Positions 6,515 through 6,613 of a stretch of DNA of 6,613 bases are shown here, one piece after another. Within the stretch, counting starts at the first letter, position 1. Every line of letters starts with the position of its first letter. The DNA lies in contig JAJYSD010000074.1 of assembly GCA_021793745.1 (NCBI GenBank), positions 1 to 6,613 on the forward strand. Reading direction: 5' to 3'. This DNA is from Bacillota bacterium. Lineage in GTDB: Bacteria; Bacillota; Bacilli; Thermoactinomycetales; DSM-44946. Under the pieces are notes generated by a model. The model was not told where the DNA came from, did no database searches, and saw only the letters and a program-made list of their open reading frames with translations. The translations under genes and the position numbers were made by a program.

Positions 6515-6521
6515 AAGGAGG
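6515..6521 (+). promoter_or_regulatory. Ribosome binding site of the NUDIX gene, with unusually short spacing
   Basis: AAGGAGG is followed by only three bases before the GTG at 6525. An in-frame stop at 6513-6515 rules out an earlier start, and the next in-frame GTG (6552) would remove the residues leading into the first NUDIX strand. GTG at 6525 is therefore kept, although the spacing is shorter than usual. Confidence 0.55.
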
Positions 6522-6524
6522 GAG

Positions 6525-6613
6525 GTGGAAACGGTACTTCCCAAACATCATGTGGCGGCGACAGGCATCGTCCTCAACCGGGAAGGGAAGGTGCTCCTCA
6601 TTCGCCGCAGGGA
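6525..6613 (+). CDS. Probable NUDIX hydrolase, N-terminal part only
   Basis: Twenty-nine codons are visible before the window ends, reading VETVLPKHHVAATGIVLN, then REGKVLLIRRR. A basic lead-in, a strand with A-A-x-G-I-V, a turn with R-E-G-K, and a strand V-L-L-I-R-R form the typical opening of a NUDIX fold, which hydrolyses nucleoside diphosphates linked to another group. The diagnostic NUDIX box (GX5EX7REUXEEXGU) would lie beyond the window, so substrate and family cannot be fixed. It begins 43 bases after the yhaN-like gene with no terminator between them, so it is probably the third gene of the operon. The substrate is unknown; a nucleotide-pool cleaning enzyme would suit a repair operon, but that is a guess. 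Confidence 0.72.
   Translation, partial: METVLPKHHVAATGIVLNREGKVLLIRRR

Noticed and set aside
3314..6544. Minus-strand open frames of 359, 270 and 390 codons antisense to the yhaN-like gene
   Set aside because: They mirror the Glu/Arg/Leu-rich coiled-coil codons, giving Leu/Pro/Phe-rich low-complexity translations. The plus-strand protein is clearly the real one, with Walker A, signature and Walker B motifs.

Overview
The window looks like a chromosomal, housekeeping-type segment from a GC-rich Bacillota (Bacilli) genome. Three things point there: strong AAGGAGG-type ribosome binding sites, GTG starts, and an adjacent pair of genes resembling Bacillus yhaO and yhaN. The high GC content (about 60% by eye) and heavy GC bias at third codon positions would fit a lineage such as Thermoactinomycetaceae or another high-GC Bacillales group. 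That placement is inference and was not tested by any search.

Layout, left to right. (1) The last 26 codons of a plus-strand gene, with a tail like the C-terminal domain of GreA/GreB transcription factors, followed by a clear intrinsic terminator. (2) A short leader with two competing hairpins and a nine-codon mini-ORF whose stop overlaps the start of the next gene. (3) fabF, a complete 3-oxoacyl-ACP synthase II with its Cys-His-His triad, closed by its own terminator directly after the stop codon; it appears to be transcribed alone. (4) About 200 bases of GC-rich intergenic DNA with inverted repeats but no convincing gene. (5) A minus-strand gene, convergent with fabF, for a small exported protein that I do not recognise. 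(6) A divergent intergenic region of about 210 bases. (7) A plus-strand operon: yhaO (Mre11/SbcD-like metallophosphoesterase), yhaN (Rad50/SbcC-like coiled-coil ATPase, start overlapping the yhaO stop as ATGA), and 43 bases later the start of a probable NUDIX hydrolase gene that runs off the window.

How the genes work together. YhaO and YhaN should form a nuclease/ATPase pair of the SbcCD (Mre11-Rad50) type. The striking feature is that YhaN carries a hydrophobic helical hairpin almost exactly at the midpoint of its coiled coil, where Rad50 has a zinc hook, so the complex is probably tethered to the membrane. FabF is the chain-elongating condensing enzyme of type II fatty-acid synthesis and has no evident functional link to the operon. 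I found no mobile element, CRISPR array, tRNA or rRNA. The window holds mostly known families; the least described parts are the fabF leader, the exported protein and the membrane hairpin of YhaN.
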